From contig NZ_CP073117.1 of NCBI RefSeq assembly GCF_024205745.1, positions 186,001 through 250,000 on the forward strand: a stretch of DNA of 64,000 nt, given 5' to 3'. Source of the stretch: Neisseria subflava (lineage in GTDB: Bacteria > Pseudomonadota > Gammaproteobacteria > Burkholderiales > Neisseriaceae). The notes under the pieces were generated by a model, which saw nothing but the letters and a program-made list of their open reading frames with translations, had not been told where the DNA came from and searched no databases. This document shows, one piece after another, positions 56,039 through 64,000 of the stretch (the first letter of the stretch is position 1; every line of letters begins with the position of its first letter). A program made the position numbers and the translations under genes.

Positions 56039-58411
56039 TTAGAATTTCCATTCCAGCGATACAGCGTAATTGCGGCCTGGGGCGCGGTAGCGGTCTAAGC
56101 CTTTGCCATCGCGGTCAACGCCGTTGGTAGTGCTGTAACTATACAGGCCGCGCAGGGAATCCCAAGTGGTGTATTTGCGGTTGAACACATTATACACGCC
56201 TGCACGCAGGGTCAGGTTTTTCACCGGTTTGTAGAAACCGTACATATCGAACACGTAAGCCGATTTGTTCAGCCATGGATAATCCACTACTTTTTCTTGC
56301 AAAGGCGTACCCCAACCAGTGTTTTCAAACACGGTATATTGAGCTTCTTTGGCTTTTTTCGCACCCAAATAAGTCAGGCGGGAGAACACACCCCATTTTT
56401 CGCTCGGGCTTTCGTAATCGACACCGGCAATCACTTTCAGAGGCTGAGTGGACAGCAGGCTGTTGTTGCCTGACAGTTTGCTCTTCGCGTAACCGACAGA
56501 ACCAAACAATTTCCAGCCTTCAGGTACAAAAGAAACCACTTGACCTAAATTCAGACGGCCTGTCAGCTCAAGACCACGGATTCGGGCCTTGTCGATGTTT
56601 TGCATCTGCCATTCCAGTTTTTCGGAATAAGGATTGCTACAAATACCATAATAGTAATTCATCTGAGTACAGCCGACATCGCCACTGGTGGTCAGCTTCT
56701 GCTCTTCAGACAAGAAGTTGCGGTAATTGCTTTGATACAGGTTGGCATCCAAAGTACCTTTTTCGCTGCGGCCTTGCAGAGAAAGGGTATGGGTAGTGCT
56801 GCGCTCGGCTTTCAGGTTCGGATTAGGCAACCAGGTACCTGAGCCGTGGTTGTAAGTGAAATACACTTCAGACGCATTCGGCACGCGGAAACCGGAAGTT
56901 ACATCGTAACCCAAACGCCATGTCTGACTCAGCTGTGCAGCCAAGCCGACAAAACCGCTCCAGCCTTTATAAGTGTTGGCTGCAGGTGGTGTTTTGTCAC
57001 AAGCATGACACTCGGCATTCAGTTGCTGCGGCGTCATTTTGGTGTAGTCGTAACGGATGCCCGCACGGCTTGAAAACACATTGTTCCATTGGATTTGGTC
57101 GGACAGCGAGAAACCGTAGTTGGTGGTTTTCACCGGATGCTGGATGGTGCTGGCTGTTCGGACGATGCGGCCGCTGAAGTAGTAATCGTCGCGGTTTAAG
57201 TTTTCAAACTCACGCTGGCTGGCAAACGTTTTGAAGGACAAACGATGTTGGCCGCCGAATTGGAACGGCTGGCTGTCCATACGCAGGGTAATGCGTTTGA
57301 AGGTTGTATCCATGCTGCGGTTATAGATTTCGTCCAAGTCCTTCTGATTGTAGTTGCGCGTCCAGGTGGAATAATCCATCGGGAACGAGCCTTTGTTGTT
57401 AACCGCCGCTACTTTAGTTTTCTGATAATCGAAGTCCGCTTTCAACAACGACAACCAATTCGAATCGGGCGTCCACTCGTAAAACAGGTTGGCATTGCGC
57501 CGTCTGTTTACGTCATCGGCTTCGCGCCAAGAAGAAGCGGTCAAGTTATAAGACTCTTCGATCGTGTAATTGTGGCCCTGCTGACCGTTGAGCGACGCGC
57601 CGATACGGTGGTTATCGTTGATTTGATAAGCAACCTTACCCAAGAAGCTGTGGTATTTGTGTTGGGACGGATCAGGAATACCGCGAGCAGAACCACGGAT
57701 ATTCGCTCCGCTGCCGGCACCCTCTACCGGATAACCACGCTCGCCCGCGCTTTCAGTCTCATGACCGCGACGTTGTGAATACAGCAAAGCGGCATCCACG
57801 CGATCGTTGCTCAAGCCGAAGCCGAGTGTATTTGTCCACTCGCGGTTGCGGCTGCTGTAACCGTTTTTCATCATCACGCCGAACTGACGCTCAGGCAACA
57901 GCAAATCATGACCTTGCAATGTTTGGTAATTCACGCCGCCACCCAATGCACCGCTGCCGGTATTGAAAGAGTCTGCGCCCTTCACGATTTCGATGTTGCG
58001 CACGAGTTCGGGGTCAATGGACAGGCGCGAGCTGTTGAAGTTGCCATAACGGGCGTACAGCGAGTTTTCTTCAGAATCAGGCAGGTTTACGCCGTCAATG
58101 CTGACGCCGACACGGTTGCCTTCCACGCCTCGCACGGCAAAGCCTTTCTGATGGCGGCCGCTGTCGCTCAAGCCGACGTCGGTGGAATAACGTACCAAGT
58201 CTTTGTTGTCGCGCACCATTTCTTGTTGGATACGGCCGAGGTTGACACGTTCCACGGTTGCAGGCGCATTGCGCTGGCCTTTAACGCGGACTTCTTTTAT
58301 CTCTGCTTTAACGGGTGTGGTTTCAGTCGCAGCTTCATCTGCTGCCAAGACTGGAGTGCCGAAAATACTGCCGACCAGCGCGGCAATAGGGAGCATTTGT
58401 AATGGTTTCAT
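56039..58411 (-). CDS. hmbR: TonB-dependent hemoglobin receptor HmbR
   Basis: An outer-membrane receptor that takes heme from hemoglobin. The 790-residue protein has a signal peptide (cleavage after 'VLA', residue ~23), a TonB box region near 'EIKEVRVKGQ', a plug ('FAVRGVEGNRVGVSIDGVNLPDSE') and a 22-strand barrel ending in 'NYAVSLEWKF' with terminal Phe. It is highly similar to meningococcal HmbR as I recall that sequence. The site of the meningococcal poly-G tract reads 'QPFQFGGQHRLSF' with codons that do not form a G run, so expression is not phase-variable by that route. hemO lies upstream. Confidence 0.95.
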   Translation of the reverse strand: MKPLQMLPIAALVGSIFGTPVLAADEAATETTPVKAEIKEVRVKGQRNAPATVERVNLGRIQQEMVRDNKDLVRYSTDVGLSDSGRHQKGFAVRGVEGNRVGVSIDGVNLPDSEENSLYARYGNFNSSRLSIDPELVRNIEIVKGADSFNTGSGALGGGVNYQTLQGHDLLLPERQFGVMMKNGYSSRNREWTNTLGFGLSNDRVDAALLYSQRRGHETESAGERGYPVEGAGSGANIRGSARGIPDPSQHKYHSFLGKVAYQINDNHRIGASLNGQQGHNYTIEESYNLTASSWREADDVNRRRNANLFYEWTPDSNWLSLLKADFDYQKTKVAAVNNKGSFPMDYSTWTRNYNQKDLDEIYNRSMDTTFKRITLRMDSQPFQFGGQHRLSFKTFASQREFENLNRDDYYFSGRIVRTASTIQHPVKTTNYGFSLSDQIQWNNVFSSRAGIRYDYTKMTPQQLNAECHACDKTPPAANTYKGWSGFVGLAAQLSQTWRLGYDVTSGFRVPNASEVYFTYNHGSGTWLPNPNLKAERSTTHTLSLQGRSEKGTLDANLYQSNYRNFLSEEQKLTTSGDVGCTQMNYYYGICSNPYSEKLEWQMQNIDKARIRGLELTGRLNLGQVVSFVPEGWKLFGSVGYAKSKLSGNNSLLSTQPLKVIAGVDYESPSEKWGVFSRLTYLGAKKAKEAQYTVFENTGWGTPLQEKVVDYPWLNKSAYVFDMYGFYKPVKNLTLRAGVYNVFNRKYTTWDSLRGLYSYSTTNGVDRDGKGLDRYRAPGRNYAVSLEWKF

Positions 58412-58470
58412 ATTATCAACTCAAGATGTAATGGATTGTTCATCCATCAGTTAATACATAATAAATTTTC

Positions 58471-58489
58471 TGATAATCATTAATGATTA
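58471..58489 (-). promoter_or_regulatory. Possible Fur box upstream of hmbR
   Basis: TGATAATCATTAATGATTA, an imperfect Fur-type inverted motif 60 bases before the hmbR start. Iron repression of hmbR is known in Neisseria; binding here is inference. Confidence 0.5.
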
Positions 58490-58586
58490 ATAAGACAGCA
58501 ACCCGTTCAAACAAAACTTTGTAGTGTAATTAAAGGCCCCTGCAAACATCTACGCCGAGACCTTGTCTGTTTGATTGAATTATTTT

Positions 58587-59210
58587 TTAGAGTCTGTGCG
58601 GCTTCATACCTTCAGGCGCTTCCGCACCTTCCGGCAAACCGAAGGTTTCACGCAAGACAACTTTATAGAATTCAAAAGCTTCTTGTGCGCCTTGAATGGC
58701 TTCCGCTTCAGCTTCCGGAGTCAAGTTCAAAGCGTTCAGATGCTCGACAAAAGCGCGCCAGTGTTTGCCGCGGCCGTTTGGATGCGGAGCTAGGTGGCGT
58801 GCGCCGAATTCGCCGTTGTATTCAAGTTTTTGAGCGTGTTTGAACAAGAATGCCGCGCCCAAATTAGAACCTTCGGCGCAATACAGCCAGCCGATGGCTT
58901 TATTGCCGGTTTCGTGTGGCAATTCTTTGTCAAATTTGTAAGGCTCTTCACCCAAGTCTTTCAAGTCTTGAGTCACGGCATCGTAACGCGCCATGTATTC
59001 AAGCTCTGGAATGGCTTTGTTCAATTCGGCATCTTTATAGATATGGTCAACAGCCTTGTGGAAAACAGATTGAAGTTTCAAGAATTTGATGTAGTTTTCT
59101 TTGCTGGAAAAAGGTTGAACGGACATAACCAAGTTATCAACGCTGTCGTGCGTTGTCGTGGTTTGCTCTTTCAAGCGTTTGGCGAAAGTAAGCTCTTGGG
59201 TTTCACTCAT
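58587..59210 (-). CDS. hemO: Heme oxygenase HemO
   Basis: Opens heme to biliverdin and releases iron in the cytoplasm. The 207-residue protein starts 'LTFAKRLKEQTTTTHDSVDNLVM', with the proximal heme histidine in 'TTHDSV' (about residue 20), and has 'IGWLYCAEGSNLGAAFLFKHA' in the distal helix (Gly-rich kink). Closely similar to neisserial HemO. It lies upstream of hmbR on the same strand, the standard arrangement, with a 175-base gap. Confidence 0.95.
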   Translation of the reverse strand: MSETQELTFAKRLKEQTTTTHDSVDNLVMSVQPFSSKENYIKFLKLQSVFHKAVDHIYKDAELNKAIPELEYMARYDAVTQDLKDLGEEPYKFDKELPHETGNKAIGWLYCAEGSNLGAAFLFKHAQKLEYNGEFGARHLAPHPNGRGKHWRAFVEHLNALNLTPEAEAEAIQGAQEAFEFYKVVLRETFGLPEGAEAPEGMKPHRL

Positions 59211-59614
59211 GATGTTTCCTTTGAATTAAGAGACTAATAGTTTCAGACGGCCTTTATGGTTAAAAATACCGTCCGATTTGAAAAGAATCGTTTTAAAAAC
59301 AAAGAAGATAACTTTTAATTTGCTTCAGGTTCATTGATCGCACACCTTCCACAAATCTACAAGTCTCATCGTGTTTTTCAGGAATAAGAATATATATTAT
59401 TTTCATAATAATGACAATAAACAAAACCAAGACCTATTAATAAAATTTAACAGCCCATAGCAATAATCTTTTGAAGTCTTTTCAAACTTTTCAGACGGCC
59501 CAAACCTTATTAAACAGCCGCCATTCAATCAAATATCAACCTAAATTTGGGCTATCCTGCTGTTTTCCTTTATAATGCGATACTCTTTGCACCTTCTTTA
59601 TCCCCTGCCGAACC
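59211..59614. promoter_or_regulatory. Divergent hemO / pqiA promoter region
   Basis: A 404-base AT-rich gap. On the plus strand TTGGGC (59547-59552), 18 bases, TATAAT (59571-59576) is a likely pqiA promoter. An AT-rich stretch at 59384-59415 with ATAATAATGA-like units may include a hemO promoter and Fur site, but the match is weak. DUS cores lie near 59242 and 59490. Confidence 0.45.
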
Positions 59615-60925
59615 ATGAAACGGATTCCTGCCTACCATCGCTGGTGGCGCTACAAGTCTTATCTTCCTGATGCGACGCTGCCTGCACATACGGTGGAATG
59701 CCCGGATTGCGGCTGCCGTATGGATATTCCGCGCCTGCGTCAGGGGCAGGAAGCGCATTGTCCGGTGTGCAACCATGAAATTGTGGAGGTGGAAAACAAT
59801 CCGTATATCGCGCCGATTGCCTATGCACTGACAACCTTGATTCTGATGGCGTTCGCGTACAATATGGTGTATATCCGCGTCGATTTGTTCGGCGTGACAT
59901 CGATTTTGTCGTTGCCGCAAATGATGCGGCTTTTGATTTCGCTGGATTATGGTTTTCTGGCGGAAGTGATGTTTATCCTTACCTTCGGCGCGCCTTTACT
60001 GTTTTTGCTGCTCTGCCTTTATGTTTATACGGCTTTGATACGTGAAAAAGCCTACCCTGCGCTGCGCTTTGCAACGCGTGTATTGGTGCGGCTGCGTCAT
60101 TGGATTATGGTGGATGTGTTTTTTATTTCCACTTTGGTGGCGTATATTAAGCTCTCGTCCGTTGCCACAGTAGAGTTCGGTTCGGCGTTTTATCTGATGT
60201 TTCCGTTGTCGGTCATGCTGATTCGGACTTCGGTATCAATTCCGCAGCATTGGGTTTATTATAAGATTCACCGTTTAACCGGCGGCCATGCGGTTCAGGC
60301 GGCCACTGAAGACAAAATCTGTTGCAGCCGTTGCCTGTATTTCCGCGATAAAGACGAGCAACCTTGCGGCGTATGCGGTGCGGACTTATACCGTCGCCGC
60401 CCGAAAAGCCTGAGCATTTCGCTGGCGTTTTTAGTCGCGGCGTTTATCCTGTATTTCCCTGCCAACATCCTGCCGATCATGATTTCGTCCAACCCGACGG
60501 CTTTGGAGATCAACACAATTTTCAACGGCATTGTTTATATGTGGGACGACGGCGACCGATTGATTGCCGTGATTATCTTTAGTGCCAGTATTATGCTGCC
60601 GGTTTTGAAGATTATTGCGATGGCGGTTTTGATTTATTCCGCATACTTCAAACCCGTAATGAGCGCGGACAAGATGTCGGTTTTGTATCGGATTACCGAA
60701 TCCATCGGCCGCTGGTCGATGATTGATATTTTTGTGATTATTATTTTGATGAGTTCGTTCCACACCAATATGGCGCGCGTCGTGCCGGGTGGTGCGGCGA
60801 TTTACTTCTGCCTGGTCGTTATTTTGACCATGCTTTCGGCCTATTACTTCGATCCCCGTCTGATTTGGGACAAGCAACAGCAGCTTTCAGACGGCCTTGA
60901 TTCTGACCAGACCTTAACACAATGA
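59615..60925 (+). CDS. pqiA: Paraquat-inducible protein A (membrane subunit of the PqiABC lipid transporter)
   Basis: A 436-residue inner-membrane protein of the PqiA/LetA family. Two homologous halves, each starting with a zinc-ribbon CxxC pair ('CPDCGC...CPVC' near 29-50 and 'CSRC...CGVC' near 230-252), are followed by four membrane helices. It pairs with the MCE protein PqiB to move lipids across the periplasm. It overlaps pqiB by 4 bases (ATGA). A DUS near the 3' end encodes 'SDGL'. Confidence 0.92.
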   Translation: MKRIPAYHRWWRYKSYLPDATLPAHTVECPDCGCRMDIPRLRQGQEAHCPVCNHEIVEVENNPYIAPIAYALTTLILMAFAYNMVYIRVDLFGVTSILSLPQMMRLLISLDYGFLAEVMFILTFGAPLLFLLLCLYVYTALIREKAYPALRFATRVLVRLRHWIMVDVFFISTLVAYIKLSSVATVEFGSAFYLMFPLSVMLIRTSVSIPQHWVYYKIHRLTGGHAVQAATEDKICCSRCLYFRDKDEQPCGVCGADLYRRRPKSLSISLAFLVAAFILYFPANILPIMISSNPTALEINTIFNGIVYMWDDGDRLIAVIIFSASIMLPVLKIIAMAVLIYSAYFKPVMSADKMSVLYRITESIGRWSMIDIFVIIILMSSFHTNMARVVPGGAAIYFCLVVILTMLSAYYFDPRLIWDKQQQLSDGLDSDQTLTQ

Positions 60926-62583
60926 AAAAACACGATTCTTCACCCAATTATCACGCCCCGGCGCGTGTCAAGAAAACCAATGTCTTCACGTCCATCGTGT
61001 GGCTGATTCCGCTGATTGCGCTGATTGCCGGCGGCTGGCTTTTGGTTAAAGACATCCGCAACCGCGGCCCTGTCGTTACACTGTTGATGGACAGCGCCGA
61101 AGGCATCGAGGTCAACAACACCGTTATTAAAGTGTTGAACGTCGATGTTGGACACGTTACCCGTATCAAATTGCGCGACGACCAAAAAGGCGTGGAAGTC
61201 ACTGCGCAGCTCAGCGCGGATGCCAAAGACCTTATCCGCAGCGATACCCAATTTTGGGTGGTCAAACCGCGTATCGACCAAAGCGGCGTTACCGGCTTGG
61301 GGACCTTGCTTTCCGGCTCATATATTGCATTTACACCGGGTAAAAGCCAAGAAACCAAAGATGTATTTGTCGTCCAAGACATTCCGCCGATTGCCGCCAT
61401 CGGTCAAAGCGGCCTGCGCCTGAATTTGATCGGCAAAAACGACCGCATCCTCAACGTCAGCAGCCCGGTTTTATATGAAAACTTTATGGTCGGCCAAGTA
61501 GAAAGCGCGCATTTTGACCCGTCCGACCAAAGCGTGCATTACACTATCTTCATCCAAAGCCCTAACGACAAACTGATTAATTCCGCCAGCCGTTTCTGGC
61601 TGGAGAGTGGCATCAATATCGAAACCACAGGCAGCGGTGTCAAACTCAACTCCGCCCCTCTGCCTGCCCTGCTGTCCGGCGCGATTTCCTTTGACTCGCC
61701 TAAAACAAGCGACAGCAAAAACGTTAAAAGCGAGGATAGCTTCACGCTTTACGACAGCCGCAGCGAAGTTGCCAACCTGCCTGACGACCGCTCGCTGTAC
61801 TACACCGCGTTTTTCAAACAATCCGTACGCGGCCTGTCTGCCGGTTCGCCTGTCGAATACAAAGGCCTGAATGTCGGCGTGGTTTCCGATGTCCCCTATT
61901 TCGACCGCAACGACAGCCTGCACTTGTTTGAAAACGGTTGGATTCCCGTACGCATCCGCATCGAGCCTTCTCGTTTGGAAATCAATGCCGACGAGCAAAG
62001 CAAAGAGCATTGGAAACAACAATTTCAGACGGCCTTAAACAAAGGCCTGACCGCCACCATCTCCAGCAACAACCTGCTGACCGGCAGCAAAATGATTGAG
62101 TTGAACGATCAGCCTTCTGCCTCGCCTAAGCTGCGACCGCATACCGTTTATGCAGGCGATACCGTTATCGCGACCCAAGGCGGCGGTTTGGACGATTTGC
62201 AGGCAAAAGTAGCCGATTTGTTAGACAAGTTCAACAACCTGCCATTGGATAAAACCGTTGCCGGCTTGAACGGCTCGCTTGCCGAACTCAAGTCCACACT
62301 CAAATCTGCCAATGCCGCCCTAAGCTCCATCGATAAACTGGTTGGCAAACCGCAGACACAAAACATTCCGAACGAGTTGAACCAAACCCTGAAAGAATTG
62401 CGTCAAACCCTGCAAGGCGTATCGCCTCAATCGCCTATCTACGGCGACGTACAAAATACGCTGCAAAGTTTGGACAAAACCTTAAAAGATGTTCAACCCG
62501 TGATTAATACTTTGAAAGAAAAACCCAACGCGCTGATTTTTAACAGCAGCAGCAAAGACCCTATCCCGAAAGGAAGCCGATAA
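60922..62583 (+). CDS. pqiB: MCE-domain lipid transport protein PqiB
   Basis: A 553-residue protein with one N-terminal membrane anchor ('IVWLIPLIALIAGGWLLV', about 26-43), three MCE domains (about 50-145, 165-250, 285-390) and a C-terminal coiled coil (about 430-540). In E. coli PqiB forms a needle-like tunnel through the periplasm. The operon partners and domain order match this. It overlaps pqiC by one base (TAATG). Confidence 0.93.
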   Translation: MKKHDSSPNYHAPARVKKTNVFTSIVWLIPLIALIAGGWLLVKDIRNRGPVVTLLMDSAEGIEVNNTVIKVLNVDVGHVTRIKLRDDQKGVEVTAQLSADAKDLIRSDTQFWVVKPRIDQSGVTGLGTLLSGSYIAFTPGKSQETKDVFVVQDIPPIAAIGQSGLRLNLIGKNDRILNVSSPVLYENFMVGQVESAHFDPSDQSVHYTIFIQSPNDKLINSASRFWLESGINIETTGSGVKLNSAPLPALLSGAISFDSPKTSDSKNVKSEDSFTLYDSRSEVANLPDDRSLYYTAFFKQSVRGLSAGSPVEYKGLNVGVVSDVPYFDRNDSLHLFENGWIPVRIRIEPSRLEINADEQSKEHWKQQFQTALNKGLTATISSNNLLTGSKMIELNDQPSASPKLRPHTVYAGDTVIATQGGGLDDLQAKVADLLDKFNNLPLDKTVAGLNGSLAELKSTLKSANAALSSIDKLVGKPQTQNIPNELNQTLKELRQTLQGVSPQSPIYGDVQNTLQSLDKTLKDVQPVINTLKEKPNALIFNSSSKDPIPKGSR

Positions 62584-63101
62584 TGCGCCTCTTCCCGATT
62601 GCCGCCGCCCTGACGCTTGCCGCCTGCGGTACTGCACAAAGCACACAATATTTCGTTCTACCCGACAGCCAGTACATCCGACCTGCTGCACAAGGCAACG
62701 AAATCGCGGTCAAAGTCAACCTTGCCGAACCGCTTGCCAACGGCGGCCTCGTTTACCAAACCGATGCCTATCATGTGAATCTGGCGAAAAACCACCTTTG
62801 GGCGGCACCGCTCGATGGCGCGTTGGCAGCCAACCTCAGCAACAAGCTCAACCGCCTCAATCCGCATCGCACCTTCGTGCCTGCTTCACGCAGCCAAAGC
62901 AGCCAAACCCTGAAAGTCTATATCGAAGCCTTCCAAGGCAGCTATCAAGGGCAGACTACCATCAGTGGTTATGCACAATGGCCGGACGGACGCAGTAAAC
63001 CGTTTAACGCCGTCACGCCCCAACAAGGCGACGGCTATACCGCCATGCTTGAATCGTTGGAAAACGGTTTGTCACAGGTTGCCGATACGATTGCCTATTA
63101 A
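62583..63101 (+). CDS. pqiC: Outer-membrane lipoprotein PqiC (ABC-type transport auxiliary, DUF330)
   Basis: A 172-residue lipoprotein with lipobox LAAC (Cys15). 'YFVLPDSQYIRP' and 'KNHLWAAPLDGALAANLSNKLN' follow the DUF330/PqiC pattern. In E. coli PqiC anchors the PqiB tunnel in the outer membrane. It is the last gene of pqiABC and is closed by a DUS hairpin. Confidence 0.9.
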   Translation: MRLFPIAAALTLAACGTAQSTQYFVLPDSQYIRPAAQGNEIAVKVNLAEPLANGGLVYQTDAYHVNLAKNHLWAAPLDGALAANLSNKLNRLNPHRTFVPASRSQSSQTLKVYIEAFQGSYQGQTTISGYAQWPDGRSKPFNAVTPQQGDGYTAMLESLENGLSQVADTIAY

Positions 63102-63106
63102 ACCCA

Positions 63107-63140
63107 AAGGCCGTCTGAAAGATGTTCAGACGGCCTTTTT
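63107..63140. terminator. Bidirectional DUS-pair terminator
   Basis: Inverted AG-DUS pair between convergent pqiC and grxB. Confidence 0.8.
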
Positions 63141-63157
63141 CATGTTTCAAACATTCA

Positions 63158-63793
63158 TTACAACGCGCGGTCAAAATACAAAGCCACGCCGGAACGCTCA
63201 CTCATCGCCAACAAATAATCCATCAATTTTTGCGGCCATTGAATACCGCGCACAACGGTCAGGTTGCGCAAAATAGGGAAAGTCAGGATATCTTCCAAAC
63301 TAATCTCACCGCCCAAGCCCTCGCCTTCGCAAACCAGCGCTTCCAGTTCGGCCAAGTCTTGATGCAGACGCTCCAGATATTGTGCCGTTTTGTTCAGGTT
63401 AGTCTCGAAATTGCCGATACTTTTCTCTTTTTTGTCGATAAAGTATTTTTTCGCTTCATCGGTCTCAAATTCGGGCAGGCCGATTTTAACCATGCGCGGC
63501 TGTACCAATTTGTTATTGTATTCGCCCACTTTGTCCAACCAAGCCTGCACTTCTGGACGAACTTCTTCTTTCAGACGGCCTTGATCGATGTAACGGACAA
63601 TATCCAAACTCTCTCCCATAAACGAACCGTCTTCTTTTTGCAGAATCGGCACTTGTTTTGAGCCAATCATGCCGATCGGCGTAGCTTCGTCATCGTTTGC
63701 CAAGACAACTTCTTCCACCGCCACATCGCGCAAGCCGAAAATCATCCGCGCACGGACGCAAAACGGGCAATGGTCATAAATATACAGTTTCAT
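63158..63793 (-). CDS. grxB: Glutaredoxin 2
   Basis: A 211-residue Grx2-type protein with a glutathione S-transferase fold. The redox motif CPFC (residues 9-12) follows 'MKLYIYDH'. The thioredoxin-like domain (1-75, with cis-Pro in 'QVPILQKEDG') is followed by an all-helical C-terminal domain. Start ATG 63793 is preceded by AAGGAGAATT; a longer frame opens at 63868 but would bury the active site away from the N-terminus. Confidence 0.94.
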   Translation of the reverse strand: MKLYIYDHCPFCVRARMIFGLRDVAVEEVVLANDDEATPIGMIGSKQVPILQKEDGSFMGESLDIVRYIDQGRLKEEVRPEVQAWLDKVGEYNNKLVQPRMVKIGLPEFETDEAKKYFIDKKEKSIGNFETNLNKTAQYLERLHQDLAELEALVCEGEGLGGEISLEDILTFPILRNLTVVRGIQWPQKLMDYLLAMSERSGVALYFDRAL

Positions 63794-63956
63794 CGAAATT
63801 CTCCTTAAAATTTCAAAACGGTTAACCATAACACCCAAGGCCGTCTGAAACAAGGCTTCCTGAAACATAGTGCGGCATTCGCATACAAATCTAGGGCTGT
63901 CGGCAATAAACTGTTACAATGGCAACGTTTTTATCAAAAAGAAAAAAACGCACGCC

Positions 63957-64000
63957 ATGACCACTATTCGCCAAACGCCCCAAACATCGAGTGCAACGCT
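63957..64000 (+). CDS. N-terminal fragment of an unidentified protein (runs off the right edge)
   Basis: ATG 63957 opens a frame (MTTIRQTPQTSSAT...) that is still open at the window end. Only 14 residues are visible, so no function can be assigned. A plausible -10 (CAATGG/TACAAT region near 63915) lies upstream. Confidence 0.45.
   Translation, partial: MTTIRQTPQTSSAT

Noticed and set aside
58551-58565. GCCGAGACCTTG near the hmbR/hemO gap, like the end of the AT-rich element
   Set aside because: Only about ten bases match, and there is no second terminal repeat or AT-rich body.

Overview
The window is chromosomal DNA from a Neisseria species, most likely a commensal. Non-coding gaps, and some genes, are full of the 12-bp DNA uptake sequence (DUS) in its AG form (AGGCCGTCTGAA). 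From established knowledge this dialect belongs to commensals such as N. subflava and N. flavescens rather than to N. meningitidis or N. gonorrhoeae, which use ATGCCGTCTGAA. Two AT-form copies and two inverted pairs of the variant AGGTCGTCTGAA (N. mucosa/sicca type) also occur. Most inverted DUS pairs sit just after stop codons and act as hairpin terminators. The gene set (mtrR-mtrCDE, hemO-hmbR, rdgC, maltose phosphorylase genes, tandem sibling sRNAs) fits Neisseria.

Layout: 1-6.8 kb holds an amino-acid ABC binding lipoprotein, a DUF333 lipoprotein, serS, tRNA-Glu, rdgC, an ADP-ribosylglycohydrolase, a MORN-like secreted protein and dcd. 6-12.7 kb has the divergent ppsR/ppsA pair, an NlpD-like lipoprotein, a secreted protein of unknown function and cbpA-cbpM. 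12.8-20 kb has a CstA-type transporter with its YbdD partner, a pseudouridine synthase, an AT-rich transposable element, alr, an Lrp-type regulator, two tandem small RNAs and a DUF3482 GTPase. 20-27 kb is the mtrCDE efflux operon with its repressor mtrR. 27-33.4 kb has ettA and a maltose uptake/phosphorolysis operon. 33.4-35.1 kb is a small accessory island. 35-43 kb has murI, a Bcr/CflA transporter, a HerA-like ATPase, a UPF0210/ACT pair interrupted by an acquired NYN-domain gene, and a polyamine-binding lipoprotein. 43-54 kb has rppH, parE, three tRNAs, ribA, a DUF2868 protein, dnaK, grpE and cysE. 54-64 kb has an MnmC-like tRNA-modification gene, the hmbR/hemO heme-acquisition pair, the pqiABC lipid-transport operon and a glutaredoxin.

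Four genes (ADP-ribosylglycohydrolase, dcd, the maltose MFS transporter, the MnmC-like gene) are each broken by what looks like one missing base in a short C or G run, and inserting one base restores a family-like protein every time. Base-call or assembly error is the simplest explanation, though biological frameshifts are not excluded.

The least explained part is the island at 33.9-34.9 kb: an XRE-type regulator divergent from an operon of three very small proteins (glycine-rich hydrophobic, cationic, cysteine-rich), with a perfect palindrome over the operon promoter. Next to it is a decayed 3' end of uvrB. Other notable points are the sibling sRNAs with visible promoters, the transposable element that inserted inside a DUS and duplicated part of it, a DUS built into the heat-shock promoter of grpE, an mtrC promoter whose spacer is a palindrome, and an hmbR gene without the phase-variable poly-G tract.
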